Shown piece by piece: positions 15,458 to 24,107 of a DNA stretch of 33,749 nt. How positions within the stretch are numbered: the stretch's first letter is position 1; each line of letters starts with the position of its first letter. The stretch comes from Frankiaceae bacterium. Its GTDB lineage: Bacteria; Actinomycetota; Actinomycetes; JAFAQI01. Position numbers and translations under genes: made by a program. Location: assembly GCA_019239875.1 (NCBI GenBank), contig JAFAZI010000059.1:1-33749 (forward strand). The letters are read 5' to 3'. The notes below the pieces were generated by a model, which worked only from the letters and a program-made list of their open reading frames with translations, ran no database searches and had not been told where the DNA came from.

Positions 15458-16243
15458 ATGTCTCCTACCCAGACGGACGTCAACACATCTGACGCGTGGC
15501 AACGCCTGAAGAACTCTCCGGACGACGATCCGTCGCGCGTAACCGCGCGCGAGGAGCTGGTGGAGGCGCATCTACCGCTGGTCCACTTCCTGGCTCGCCG
15601 CTACGAGCGTCGCGGCGAACCGCTCGACGACCTGGTGCAGGTCGGGGTGATCGGCCTGCTCAAGGCGATCGACCGATTCGACCTCGACCGCGGGGTCGCG
15701 TTCTCGACCTTCGCCACGCCCACCATCGTCGGAGAGATCAAGCGCCACTTCCGCGACAAGACATGGATGGTGCGGGTGCCGCGGCCGCTGCAGGAGCTTC
15801 GAGGCAAGCTGGTCCGCACTCGCGAGGCCTTGACCCACGACCTCGGCCGGGCGCCGACGGTCGCCGAGCTCGCCGAGGCGCTCGACCTCACGGAGGACGA
15901 GGTCCTGGAGGGTCTCGACGCGGCAAATGCCTACTCGGCGTGGAGCCTCGATGCGCCGACCCGCGACGGCGATGACTCGATGTCGGTCGCCGAAGCTCGG
16001 TTGGGCGTCGCCGAGGATGCCTATGACCTCGTGGAGAAGCGCCGGTCCGTGGCCCCGCTGCTCGACGCTCTGCCCGAGCGCGAGCGACGCATCATCTTCC
16101 TCCGGTTCTTCCGCGACATGAGCCAGGCCGAGATCGGCGAAGAGCTGGGCATCAGCCAGATGCACGTGTCGCGACTGTTGAGCCAGACCTTGCGGCGGCT
16201 GAACACCGCTGTCATGTCCGAGGTCGCGTTCAAGGCTTCCTAG
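15458..16243 (+). CDS. sigF: RNA polymerase sigma factor, SigF/SigB/SigG subfamily
   Basis: A 261-residue sigma-70 family factor of the general-stress and development type. Region 2 includes LVHFLARRYERRGEPLDDLV and AFSTFATPTIVGEIKRHFRD. Region 3 follows, and region 4 ends with an HTH (DMSQAEIGEELGISQMHVSR). The ATG at 15458 is preferred over a GTG at 15383 because a matching SigF-type promoter lies directly upstream. In this subfamily activity is normally controlled by an anti-sigma kinase and antagonist; none is encoded next to it here. Its last 14 bases overlap the convergent methyltransferase gene. Confidence 0.9.
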   Translation: MSPTQTDVNTSDAWQRLKNSPDDDPSRVTAREELVEAHLPLVHFLARRYERRGEPLDDLVQVGVIGLLKAIDRFDLDRGVAFSTFATPTIVGEIKRHFRDKTWMVRVPRPLQELRGKLVRTREALTHDLGRAPTVAELAEALDLTEDEVLEGLDAANAYSAWSLDAPTRDGDDSMSVAEARLGVAEDAYDLVEKRRSVAPLLDALPERERRIIFLRFFRDMSQAEIGEELGISQMHVSRLLSQTLRRLNTAVMSEVAFKAS

Positions 16244-17027
16244 CCACCACCGCGGTGGCGTCGAGGTCGGCGTCGGCCACCACTCGTGCCGTCAGGCCGC
16301 CGGCAAGGCACGCGGCAGCTGTTGCGTCGGCGTGCGCCGTCGACGTCTCGATCAGCAGCGCGCCACCCGCTCGTAGCCAGATCGGGGCCTGGGTAGCGAT
16401 CCGCCGCTGGATCTCGGTCCCGTCGCCGCCGCCGTCGAGCGCGATTCGCGGTTCGTGATCCCGGGCTTCGGCCGGCATGAAGTCGATCTCGGCAGAAGGC
16501 ACGTACGGCGCGTTCGCCACGATCACGTCCACCTGTCCCCGCAGTGTCGAGGGAAGGCCGCCAGTGAGATCGCCGAGGTACACGTGACCGTCGTACTCCC
16601 TGAGGTTCGCTGCTGCGCAGGCGACCGCGTTGGGGTCGATGTCGACGGCATGCAGCGAGACGCCATCGACGACGGCCGCGATTGCCATCCCGATCGCGCC
16701 CGAGCCGCAGCACAGGTCTACGACGACCGCTCCGGGATGGAGCAGCTCGATCGCGAGACGCACGAGCAGGCGCGAGCGTTGTCGAGGAACGAACACGCCG
16801 GGCGGCAGATCGATACGCAGTCCGCAGAACTTTGCGTACCCGACGACATGCTCCAGCGGCATCCCGCCGAGCCTCGCGGCGAGGAACTCCGCGAGCTGAT
16901 CCGCGGAAGTCGCGGCCGATCGCAACACTGTTGCTTCGGCTTCCGCGTAGACGCATCCGGCTGCTCGGAGCTGATCGGTGAGCGAATCCACCACGCGATG
17001 ATCCACCCAGGCGATCGGTATGGTCAT
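16230..17027 (-). CDS. Putative protein N5-glutamine methyltransferase (HemK/PrmC-like)
   Basis: A 265-residue SAM-dependent methyltransferase. The SAM-binding motif I is VVDLCCGSGAIG, followed by HAVDIDPNAV. The catalytic tetrapeptide normally NPPY reads NAPY here (VIVANAPYVPS). HemK/PrmC enzymes methylate the Gln of the GGQ motif in release factors; this shorter NAPY group is annotated as putative and its target is uncertain. It is convergent with sigF with a 14-base overlap and divergent from the aldolase gene. A second canonical PrmC is expected elsewhere in the genome. Confidence 0.85.
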   Translation of the reverse strand: MTIPIAWVDHRVVDSLTDQLRAAGCVYAEAEATVLRSAATSADQLAEFLAARLGGMPLEHVVGYAKFCGLRIDLPPGVFVPRQRSRLLVRLAIELLHPGAVVVDLCCGSGAIGMAIAAVVDGVSLHAVDIDPNAVACAAANLREYDGHVYLGDLTGGLPSTLRGQVDVIVANAPYVPSAEIDFMPAEARDHEPRIALDGGGDGTEIQRRIATQAPIWLRAGGALLIETSTAHADATAAACLAGGLTARVVADADLDATAVVARKP

Positions 17028-17056
17028 CTGACAAACACCAAGGGCGGGAATCTCAC

Positions 17057-17719
17057 ATGATGTTGGAAAGCGAGCGCGAGCAGCTTGCTGCTGCGTCGCA
17101 TCGGGTTGCCGAGAGCGGCCTGGTAATCGGGACGGCGGGCAACTTGTCGATCCGGGCCGGGGACCATGTCGTCGTCACGCCGACCGGCGGCGTGCTTGCC
17201 GAGCTGACCCCCGAGATGATGGCAGTCGTCGATCTCACCGGAGATGTCGTGGAAGCGGACCTCGCGCCGACGTCGGAGACCGAGCTGCACACATTGATCT
17301 ATCGCAGCACCGGCGCGAAGGCGGTGGCGCACGCGCACGGACTCGCATCCACCGCCGTCGCCTGCACGCATGACGAGCTGCCGGCGATCCACTACAGCCA
17401 GCTGATGCTCGGGGGCGCGGTCCGCACCGCTCCCTACGCGACGTTCGGAAGCGAGGAGCTTGCGAAGGGAGTTGTCGCAGCGCTCGAGGGCAAGACCGCC
17501 GCGCTCATGGCGAACCACGGGTCGGTGGCCTACGGACACAACATCACCGCTGCGTGCGACACCCTCGAGATGCTCGAATGGTGCTGCGAGCTTTATGCGC
17601 GGGCGTTGTCGATCGGCACACCCAAGACACTCTCGGACGAGATGCTCCAGAAGGTGATCGAGGCCGCAATCGCCCGAAACTACGGCTCCACGCAGAGCGC
17701 GAAGAAAGACAACGCCTGA
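17057..17719 (+). CDS. Class II aldolase (fuculose-phosphate aldolase family)
   Basis: A 220-residue zinc enzyme of the class II aldolase/adducin family. The substrate loop is GTAGNLS (25-31). The probable zinc ligands are His92, His94 and His154 (AHAHG and NHG), and the catalytic acid is Glu74 (PTSETELH). Members cleave sugar phosphates such as fuculose-1-phosphate or ribulose-phosphate-type substrates to an aldehyde and a ketone phosphate. A second ATG at 17060 could be the true start. No sugar kinase or isomerase is nearby, so the substrate is open. Confidence 0.88.
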   Translation: MMLESEREQLAAASHRVAESGLVIGTAGNLSIRAGDHVVVTPTGGVLAELTPEMMAVVDLTGDVVEADLAPTSETELHTLIYRSTGAKAVAHAHGLASTAVACTHDELPAIHYSQLMLGGAVRTAPYATFGSEELAKGVVAALEGKTAALMANHGSVAYGHNITAACDTLEMLEWCCELYARALSIGTPKTLSDEMLQKVIEAAIARNYGSTQSAKKDNA

Positions 17720-18397
17720 TCAGCTGGTCCAGGAGTGCGATGCCTCGAGGATCAGAAGTCCGGTCAGAACTGCGACACCCGTCGTCAGCACGATCAGGGT
17801 CAGACGGCTGGCTAGACCCGGCGCGCTCGAGCCGGCGCTGGGTGTAGGCGGAACGCTCAGCCGCAGTGCCGGGACGAAGCGGCCGAGCAGGTGCAGCCCG
17901 GTGGTGACCGCCCACGCGATGAAGGCGGCTTGATGCAGCGTGATGGCGTCGACGCGAAATCCGAGGACTGTGAACAACGTCGAATGGGCAGCGTTCCCGA
18001 GGGCGATGAGCGACAGGCCGGTGCCCACGACGGCCAGCGCCCCGATGACCACCATTGGTCCGAGGATGCGGAGCAGCGCCGGCGGCGGACCGGCCCGGAC
18101 GTAGTGATCGGACCGCAGGTAGTACCGCGCCATGCGCCAGCCCGTGGTCGCCGTCTTGACCAAGATCACCGGCACCAGAAAGGCGCCCACGAAGATGTGC
18201 ACGCCGAGCAGGCTGCTCATCGAGATGAGCGTCATGAGCTCGACAAGGAAGAGCGTCAGCAGGATGAGACCCAGCCAGGCCGTCAGGTTGGCGTTGCCGG
18301 CGGGACCGCCGGTGTTCGGAAGGACCGGATCGTCCCGATGCTCTCGGCCCAGCGCCGTCGCGACAGTCTCACCGATCACGTCGGGCACGGTCGGCAT
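17720..18397 (-). CDS. Multi-pass membrane protein, likely haem-b-type electron carrier
   Basis: A 225-residue integral membrane protein with about five hydrophobic segments. Histidines occur within or at the ends of helices (LLGVHIFVG, GNAAHSTLF, ITLHQAAF, TGLHLLGRF), the pattern expected for a b-type cytochrome such as the b561 or ferric-reductase-like fold. The ATG at 18397 is two bases after the stop of the DoxX-Rieske gene, so it is the second gene of that operon and a plausible redox partner. An LPNTGG string near residue 26 is before the first helix and is not a sortase signal. The haem assignment is inference. Confidence 0.75.
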   Translation of the reverse strand: MPTVPDVIGETVATALGREHRDDPVLPNTGGPAGNANLTAWLGLILLTLFLVELMTLISMSSLLGVHIFVGAFLVPVILVKTATTGWRMARYYLRSDHYVRAGPPPALLRILGPMVVIGALAVVGTGLSLIALGNAAHSTLFTVLGFRVDAITLHQAAFIAWAVTTGLHLLGRFVPALRLSVPPTPSAGSSAPGLASRLTLIVLTTGVAVLTGLLILEASHSWTS

Positions 18398-18399
18398 CG

Positions 18400-19500
18400 T
18401 CAATCGACCCGAATCTCGTTGTTCACGACGTGTACGGCGATCCGACGCAACGGCGCCGGGGGTGGGCCGCCGAGCACGCGCCCGCTGCCAGCATCGAACC
18501 TGCCGCCATGACACGGGCATCGGAACTCTTGCGACGACGAGTCAAATCCGACCGAGCACCCGGCGTGGGTGCACACGGCAGAGAACGCGACGAAACCTGA
18601 CTGGGGTGAATGCACGAGCCACGCCGGTTCACCAGTCGCCGGGTCGTTGAAGCGGGCGGCCTGACCGGAGGACACCCGGCTGGCCTTGCCGATGGCGACA
18701 CCCGCCGTCCGACTCGACGATCCGCCGTGGTGGTGGTGCGCGCGTGTCGAGCCAGCGCTCGACGGCGAGGCGGTCAGGCTCGGTTGCGCCGGCCCTCGCA
18801 ACGACGGTTCCGCGGTTGTGGACCTCGTGCCACCAACGGCCCGGCCGACGACGGCCGTCAGGGCGCCCGCCGCACCGGCGGCAAGGGCAACCAGGCCGGC
18901 GGCGCGGGCGCCGAGCACGAGCGTGCGCCGCGCGATCAGTTCGGATTCGACGCCGCTCGCTCTCGACCGTGGACCGGTTGGCACCTGCTGTGCCCGAAGC
19001 CGGATCCAGGCGTCAAGACTCAGCACGCCTCCGGCACCGCAGCCGATGAAAACGGTCCAGGCGAAGACGAAGACGATGTCCGAACCGTAGAAGTACGGCG
19101 TGGTGGACCAGCTGACAGTCAGGAAGAAGGTCAGCGACAGTAGTGCGCCGCCGACGGCGGCGAGGCGGGTCCACAGGCCGACGAGCACTCCGACGCCGAC
19201 GGCCAGTTCACCGAATGCGATCAGCAGCCCCACGAGAGTTGGCGCGTGCAGCGACAGGCGCAGCAACGGACCGATCGGACTGGTGGACTCGAGCGCCTTC
19301 ATCTGCCCGACGACCGAGGCAGGGCTCGAGGCGTCGAGATAGTTGGGGTTCGCCAGCTTCTGAAGCGATGCGTAGATGAACGTGACAGCCAGGAACAGGC
19401 GTAGCGGCAAGATTCGCCAGCCCGTCTGATCGAAGCGCTTGGCTTCCCAGGCGGGCCCGAGGAGCCATGGGCGGTTCATCGAGTCCATAGTGTGCGTCAC
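18400..19500 (-). CDS. DoxX-Rieske fusion membrane protein
   Basis: A 366-residue fusion. The N-terminal half is a four-helix DoxX/DoxD-like membrane domain, known from thiosulfate:quinone oxidoreductase. A Ser/Ala-rich linker with a His run (AHHHHGG) leads to a C-terminal Rieske domain. The [2Fe-2S] motifs are CTHAGC at 310-315 and CPCHGG at 328-333. It probably passes electrons between a quinone pool and the haem-like membrane protein encoded two bases downstream. The GTG at 19500 is used; an ATG five codons in is possible. The donor substrate is not evident. Confidence 0.88.
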   Translation of the reverse strand: MTHTMDSMNRPWLLGPAWEAKRFDQTGWRILPLRLFLAVTFIYASLQKLANPNYLDASSPASVVGQMKALESTSPIGPLLRLSLHAPTLVGLLIAFGELAVGVGVLVGLWTRLAAVGGALLSLTFFLTVSWSTTPYFYGSDIVFVFAWTVFIGCGAGGVLSLDAWIRLRAQQVPTGPRSRASGVESELIARRTLVLGARAAGLVALAAGAAGALTAVVGRAVGGTRSTTAEPSLRGPAQPSLTASPSSAGSTRAHHHHGGSSSRTAGVAIGKASRVSSGQAARFNDPATGEPAWLVHSPQSGFVAFSAVCTHAGCSVGFDSSSQEFRCPCHGGRFDAGSGRVLGGPPPAPLRRIAVHVVNNEIRVD

Positions 19501-19571
19501 GTTCCTGAGAAAGCGTTCAGTTCAGATTGTCGGTCGGAAACTGCCCGTTGATCCTGAGGCAGGATGACCTC

Positions 19572-20405
19572 GTGACACTCGACGACGCGATGGACGCCGT
19601 GTACGGAGTCGCGCCCGGCGAGTTCGTCGAGGTTCGCAATCGACTCAGCGCCGAGGCGGTGCGCGACGGCGACGAGACCCTGGCCAAGCAGATCAAGGCA
19701 CTCAAGAAGCCGACTGCCCCCGCGGCGTTGCTCAACCTCCTCGCGCGGCGGCGCGGCGCTTCGGTGAAGGACTACGCCGACCTGGGTGCGAAGCTGCGCG
19801 ACGCCCAGTCCGGCGGCGCCGGCGGCGACCTTCGAGAGCTGATGCGCAAACGCCAGGCGCTTGCCACAGAGCTGCTCGCGTCGGTGTCCGACCTGGCCAC
19901 GGAGATCGGCGTCGGCGCAGGCCCCGGTGTGATGCGGGAGCTGCAGGGTGTCCTGCTGCTGGCGGCCGCAGACGAGGGCGTGGCCGGGGCGCTGATCAAT
20001 GGCCGCCTCGCCGCGCCGCCGACCGTCGGCGCTGTCGAGATGCAAGCCCCGGCGGCGCCCACGAAGCCGTCGGCGCCGGCGAGGTCGAGGGCACCTCGAT
20101 CTGCTCCCGCAGCTGAGCCGGCGCCGCGCCGCCCGACCGCGGCAGAGAGCAAGCGCCGGCGAGAGTCGGAGCGGCGAGTGGAGAAGGCGGAGGCCGAGGT
20201 GGCGAAGCGCCAGGCCCAGCTGCGGCGAGCCAGGGACGAGGCCGAGCACTTCGCCCGGCGCATCACCCAGCTGCAACACGAGCTCGACGGGCTCGAAACC
20301 GCGCGGCACAAGGCCGAGCACTTGGTCACCGCTGCCGAGACCGCGCTCGACCACGCGAAACAGGCAGTCGAGGAGGCGACGGCGATCGCTAACCTCGAGC
20401 CATGA
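19572..20405 (+). CDS. Conserved actinobacterial coiled-coil protein
   Basis: A 277-residue soluble protein of a family common in actinobacteria but without assigned function. The N-terminal helical domain opens with DDAMDAVYGVAPGEFVEVRN and contains the typical QIKALKKPTAPAALLN segment. A Pro/Ala-rich linker lies in the middle, and the C-terminal 100 residues form a long charged coiled coil (ERRVEKAEAEVAKRQAQL and onward). The GTG at 19572 is preferred because AGGA lies upstream and the family starts here; the frame is open to 19527. It overlaps the next gene by ATGA. Confidence 0.82.
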   Translation: MTLDDAMDAVYGVAPGEFVEVRNRLSAEAVRDGDETLAKQIKALKKPTAPAALLNLLARRRGASVKDYADLGAKLRDAQSGGAGGDLRELMRKRQALATELLASVSDLATEIGVGAGPGVMRELQGVLLLAAADEGVAGALINGRLAAPPTVGAVEMQAPAAPTKPSAPARSRAPRSAPAAEPAPRRPTAAESKRRRESERRVEKAEAEVAKRQAQLRRARDEAEHFARRITQLQHELDGLETARHKAEHLVTAAETALDHAKQAVEEATAIANLEP

Positions 20406-20860
20406 GCGCCCGGGAGACCGACGTCGTACGCCGATTCTGGGCGGCGCTGTATGCCCGCGACTGGGATCTGATCGCGTCCTTCTTCGGCCCGGACTCGGTG
20501 TACTGGGATGTGCCGGTGGGTCCGGCGGCGGCCGGCCGGGGGCCGGCCGACATCGTCACGCGGCTGAAACTCGGCTTGGAGGGGCTGTCCGGTTACGAGC
20601 ACTACGAAGGCCCGATCGTCGCTCAGGACGGGGTCGTCATCACCGAGCATCGCGAGGTCTGGCACTGGCCGACCGGCGAGACGGCGTCGTTGCCGTTTGT
20701 CAGCGTGATGACGGTGGAAGGTGACCTCATCATGGTGTGGAAGGACTACTGGGACTACAACACGTTGTGGAACGCGGCGCCCCCGTCATGGCACCAGCGC
20801 CTTGAAAGCGATGACCTCGCATGGGTGTACGACGCGACGAATGACGGTCTGGCGCCGTGA
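20402..20860 (+). CDS. SnoaL-like / limonene-epoxide-hydrolase-type protein
   Basis: A 152-residue cone-shaped NTF2-like fold protein. Features are VVRRFWAALYARDWDLIASF at the start, a YWDVPVG strand and WKDYWDY near the end, as in limonene-1,2-epoxide hydrolase. The family's Arg-x-Asp pair appears as TEHREVW, so Arg may be His and Asp may be Glu; epoxide hydrolysis is therefore uncertain. The start overlaps the coiled-coil gene by four bases, and the stop overlaps the phosphoesterase start (GTGA). A SnoaL-like binding or cyclase role is equally possible. Confidence 0.78.
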   Translation: MSARETDVVRRFWAALYARDWDLIASFFGPDSVYWDVPVGPAAAGRGPADIVTRLKLGLEGLSGYEHYEGPIVAQDGVVITEHREVWHWPTGETASLPFVSVMTVEGDLIMVWKDYWDYNTLWNAAPPSWHQRLESDDLAWVYDATNDGLAP

Positions 20861-22092
20861 CCGCGGTTCTCAAAAGGATCTGCCTCACCGGCGTCGCCCT
20901 CGCGGCCGTCGGCGGCGCGTCGCTTCCGGTCGCGGCGTCCGTCCCGCCGTTGTTCGCTCAAGCGCCGCGTCGTCACGCCCAGCACGTCGGCCACGTCTGG
21001 ACGATCATGCTGGAGAACAAGGAGTTCTCGCAGACGTTTCACACGGGTCGTCAGGCTGCGCCGTACCTCACCAAGCGGCTGCGCGCCAAGGGCAAGCTGA
21101 TCGTCCACTACTTCGGCACCGGGCACTACAGCCTCGACAACTACCTCGCAATGATCAGCGGTCAGGGACCGAACTCCTCAACTCAGCGCGACTGCGACAC
21201 ACCGTCCGTGCTCGGCGGCCGAAAACACAAGTGGCGTCTCGATCACGACGGGCAAGCGATCGACCGGAGTGGGGCCAAGGTGATCGGCTGCACGTATCCG
21301 ATGCGGGTCCGAACGCTGGCAGATCAGTTAAGTGCTCACCACGTCTCCTGGCGCGGCTACATGGAGAACATGGATGCGACGCCCGGCAAGCGGGCGAGAT
21401 GCAGCAATCCCTACGCCTCCGGGCCCGCCACCCCGAGCCGCCACGAGTCGTTCCCGGACTACCAGGACAAGCACAACCCGTTCGGCTACTTCCACTCGAT
21501 CATCGACCGCCCGCGGTACTGCAAGAGTCACGTCGTGCCGATGGGCCACTTCGCCAAGCGTGGGTTCGTCGGCCCGCTTCGGCACGATCTGCGTCACGTC
21601 GCAACGACGCCGCGATTTTCCTACCTCACTCCTGACCAGTGCCACGATGGGCATGACAGCTGTCCGAGCAACGGCAACGTGCCGCTCGCGGGAGCCGACC
21701 ACTTCCTCCGAGCGGTGGTTCCGTTGATCAGGGCGTCGCCGGCCTACAAACGTGACGGCTTGATCGTGATCACGTTCGACGAGGGGACGACCGACCGCGT
21801 CTGCTGTGGTGAGAAGAAGGCGCCGAACCTGCCACCGAGCCACAACAACGGTTTCCCGATCCCGGGTTCGGTCGCCGATGGCGGCGGCATGGTCGGTGCC
21901 TTGTTCTTGTCACCATTGGTCAGGCCAGGAACGGTCGACCGCCGGCATCGGTTCAACCACTACTCCTACCTGCGCAGCATGGAGGACCTGTTCGGAATCC
22001 GGCACGGTGGGACCGACGGCAAGGGACATCTCGGCTACGCCGCCCGGCGCGGGCTGCTGACCTTCCAGAAGGCGGGTGTCTTTCCGGGCTGA
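20857..22092 (+). CDS. Secreted phosphoesterase (acid phosphatase / phospholipase C family)
   Basis: A 411-residue exported enzyme of the phosphoesterase family that includes bacterial phospholipase C and acid phosphatase AcpA. A signal peptide covers about the first 27 residues (ending near PVAAS). The metal and nucleophile region reads TIMLENKEFSQTF, then FGTGHYSLDNYLAMISGQGP, and later ITFDEG, all typical of the family. It hydrolyses phosphate esters, possibly phospholipids, outside the membrane. The GTG start overlaps the preceding gene's stop. Its 3' end is one base from the convergent SRPBCC gene. Confidence 0.88.
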   Translation: MTAVLKRICLTGVALAAVGGASLPVAASVPPLFAQAPRRHAQHVGHVWTIMLENKEFSQTFHTGRQAAPYLTKRLRAKGKLIVHYFGTGHYSLDNYLAMISGQGPNSSTQRDCDTPSVLGGRKHKWRLDHDGQAIDRSGAKVIGCTYPMRVRTLADQLSAHHVSWRGYMENMDATPGKRARCSNPYASGPATPSRHESFPDYQDKHNPFGYFHSIIDRPRYCKSHVVPMGHFAKRGFVGPLRHDLRHVATTPRFSYLTPDQCHDGHDSCPSNGNVPLAGADHFLRAVVPLIRASPAYKRDGLIVITFDEGTTDRVCCGEKKAPNLPPSHNNGFPIPGSVADGGGMVGALFLSPLVRPGTVDRRHRFNHYSYLRSMEDLFGIRHGGTDGKGHLGYAARRGLLTFQKAGVFPG

Positions 22093-22093
22093 G

Positions 22094-22555
22094 TCAGGAC
22101 GCCTCGGCGACAGCCTTGACACGCTCGAGGGTGCGAAGCATGTCCCGCTGGTTCCGACGTTCCCGCAGGAAGCCGCCGACCGGGCGCCACAGCTTGGTGA
22201 AGAGATTGTCACCGAGGTCGAAGGACTCGGTGACGTCGGTGCCTCCGTCGGCGGTGCCACGGAACTCGTAACGCCAGACGTTCACCTTGCGGCCACCCAT
22301 GACGACAGCGAACTCGAACACCTCGCCGGCCTTGCATTCAGTGATCTCGCAGGTGGTCCAGTAGAGGACCGGCCACTTCTCGTTCCGCTTGACGTGGCCG
22401 CGGTACTTCACGCCGACGGCCGGACCCGTTGCGCCGTCGAGCCACTCGGCTTCGACGACCTCAGGGCTGTACTCGCCCATCTTGGTGATGTCGCTGACCA
22501 GGCCCCAGACCTTTTCCGGCGGCGCATCGATGTGGAGGCTCACGGCTGCACGCAT
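22094..22555 (-). CDS. SRPBCC family (START/polyketide-cyclase-like) protein
   Basis: A 153-residue helix-grip protein. The start (AAVSLHIDAPPEKVWGLVSD) and the C-terminal amphipathic helix are typical of the polyketide cyclase/dehydrase family, which binds hydrophobic ligands in a central cavity. It lies 25 bp downstream of the P450 gene on the same strand, so it may belong to the ferredoxin-P450 unit and handle the same hydrophobic compound. No enzymatic residues can be assigned. Confidence 0.83.
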   Translation of the reverse strand: MRAAVSLHIDAPPEKVWGLVSDITKMGEYSPEVVEAEWLDGATGPAVGVKYRGHVKRNEKWPVLYWTTCEITECKAGEVFEFAVVMGGRKVNVWRYEFRGTADGGTDVTESFDLGDNLFTKLWRPVGGFLRERRNQRDMLRTLERVKAVAEAS

Positions 22556-22580
22556 GGCGCCGACTTTACGATGCCGCCGG

Positions 22581-23855
22581 TCAGCCGATGCGCATCGGGA
22601 TGGTGCGCGGGCCTCGTACCTGCCCCTTGGACCAGACGACCGCCGCCGGGTCAGCCAGCGAGAACGCGGGGATCCGCTCCAGCCAGACCTCGAGCGCCAC
22701 CCGCAGCTCCATGCGTGCCAGGTGCGAGCCGAGACAACGGTGGATGCCGAGGCCGAATGCCGCGTGTCGATTCACCTCACGATCGATCACGACCTCATCG
22801 GCTCGCTCGAACTGATCGGGGTCACGGTTGGCGGCCGGGAAGGACAGCAGGATCCAGTCCTCGGCCTTCATGTCGACGCCGTTCCACTCCATGTCGTCGC
22901 GCACGAGGCGCGCCATCGTGACCGGGGCGTAGGCGCGCAGGAATTCCTCGGTGGCCGTCGGGAGGAGCGAGCGATCAGTCACGATGCGCTCGAGGTCCTT
23001 CGGGGTCTTCGCGAGGTGCCACAGCGACGCGCCGATCGCACTCCAGGTCGTGTCGATGCCGGCGATGAGCAACAACGCCATCGTTCCGGTGACGTGGAAG
23101 GCGTTCAGCTTCTCGCCCTCGAGCTCACAGTTGAGCAGGTACGACGTGAGGTCGTCGCGCGGATTCTCGATGTGGTCGTGGACCTGTGCGACCAAGTACT
23201 CGTAGAGCTGGCCCATGTTCGCGATCCGCTGCTCCGGCGGGAGGTTGATGCCTTCCAGCGCGTTCTCGACGAACACCCGGAACTCGTCGGCATCCTCGGG
23301 TGGGAACCCCAGCATGTCGCCGATTACCCGCATCGGGATGTGCTGGGCGTACTCCACCGCGGCGTCCACGGTGTCGCGGCCGTCGAAGGCGTCGATCAGC
23401 TCGTGGCAGTAGGCGCGCGTGGCGGGCTCGAGCTTGAGGATCTCGGACTTGGTGAACGGCGGGAGCAGCAGCTTGCGCGCCGGGTGGTGGAACGGCGGGT
23501 CGGAGGAGATCGGCGGTGTGACACCCATGGGCGCCGCGTCAAGTGGCGGGCGGAAGTTGCCCATGACCACGGTGCGGGAGGTGAACCGTTCTGTGTCGTG
23601 TGCGATCGCCGCGATGTCGTCGTACCGGAGTGGTAGCCACGCACCACCAAAACGTTCGGTCCGCGCGATCGGGCAACGCGTGCGGAGGCCCGCCTGGATC
23701 TCGTACATGTCGTTCGCCCATTCGGGCTCGACATGAGAGAAGTCAGTCGCCCAGTCCGAGACCGGCCCTTCGACGACGGGATTGCGGACGGCTCCAAGCC
23801 GGCGTTCGGCGAACTGCTCGTTGAGCTCCAGGGAGAATCGTTCGTCGCTGGCCAC
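22581..23855 (-). CDS. Cytochrome P450
   Basis: A 424-residue class I bacterial P450. The I-helix oxygen-activation motif is AGIDTTW, the K-helix ExxR is in TEEFLRAYAP, and the haem loop FGLGIHRCLG places the haem thiolate Cys at about 374. It hydroxylates a C-H bond of a hydrophobic substrate using electrons from a ferredoxin. The ferredoxin gene ends two bases before the P450 start, so the pair is one operon. The general layout resembles P450s from sterol and terpene catabolic loci, but the subfamily and substrate cannot be fixed. Confidence 0.92.
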   Translation of the reverse strand: MASDERFSLELNEQFAERRLGAVRNPVVEGPVSDWATDFSHVEPEWANDMYEIQAGLRTRCPIARTERFGGAWLPLRYDDIAAIAHDTERFTSRTVVMGNFRPPLDAAPMGVTPPISSDPPFHHPARKLLLPPFTKSEILKLEPATRAYCHELIDAFDGRDTVDAAVEYAQHIPMRVIGDMLGFPPEDADEFRVFVENALEGINLPPEQRIANMGQLYEYLVAQVHDHIENPRDDLTSYLLNCELEGEKLNAFHVTGTMALLLIAGIDTTWSAIGASLWHLAKTPKDLERIVTDRSLLPTATEEFLRAYAPVTMARLVRDDMEWNGVDMKAEDWILLSFPAANRDPDQFERADEVVIDREVNRHAAFGLGIHRCLGSHLARMELRVALEVWLERIPAFSLADPAAVVWSKGQVRGPRTIPMRIG

Positions 23856-23857
23856 GG

Positions 23858-24052
23858 TCAGGCTTCGATCGTGATGGCGTGTTCGGGACAGTTCGCCTCG
23901 GCGAGCTGCGCGTTCGGCTCGGACCCGGCCGGCACCTCGCCGCCGCCTCGGACCTGCCCGTAGCCCTCGTCGTCCTCGTCGAAAAGGTCAGGAGCGAGGT
24001 CGTAGCAACGACCGTGACCCTGGCAACGCGACATGTCGATGCTGACCTTCAC
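23858..24052 (-). CDS. [3Fe-4S]-type ferredoxin, P450 partner
   Basis: A 64-residue ferredoxin. Cluster ligands are C-x2-H-x2-C (CQGHGRC) and the distal Cys of NCPEHAI. The His in place of the second Cys predicts a [3Fe-4S] cluster, as in other actinobacterial P450 redox partners. The GTG start has a strong AAGGAGG nine bases upstream. It is immediately upstream of the P450, and no ferredoxin reductase is encoded nearby. Confidence 0.92.
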   Translation of the reverse strand: MKVSIDMSRCQGHGRCYDLAPDLFDEDDEGYGQVRGGGEVPAGSEPNAQLAEANCPEHAITIEA

Positions 24053-24107
24053 GACAGCTGGCCTCCTTCGTCCGGGCTCCCACGATGGTGCCGGATGACC
24101 AGATTGT

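Noticed and set aside
18290-18320. LPNTGG near the N-terminus of the haem-like membrane protein as a sorting signal
   Set aside because: It precedes several transmembrane helices and is not followed by a terminal helix and basic tail, so it cannot act as a sortase signal.
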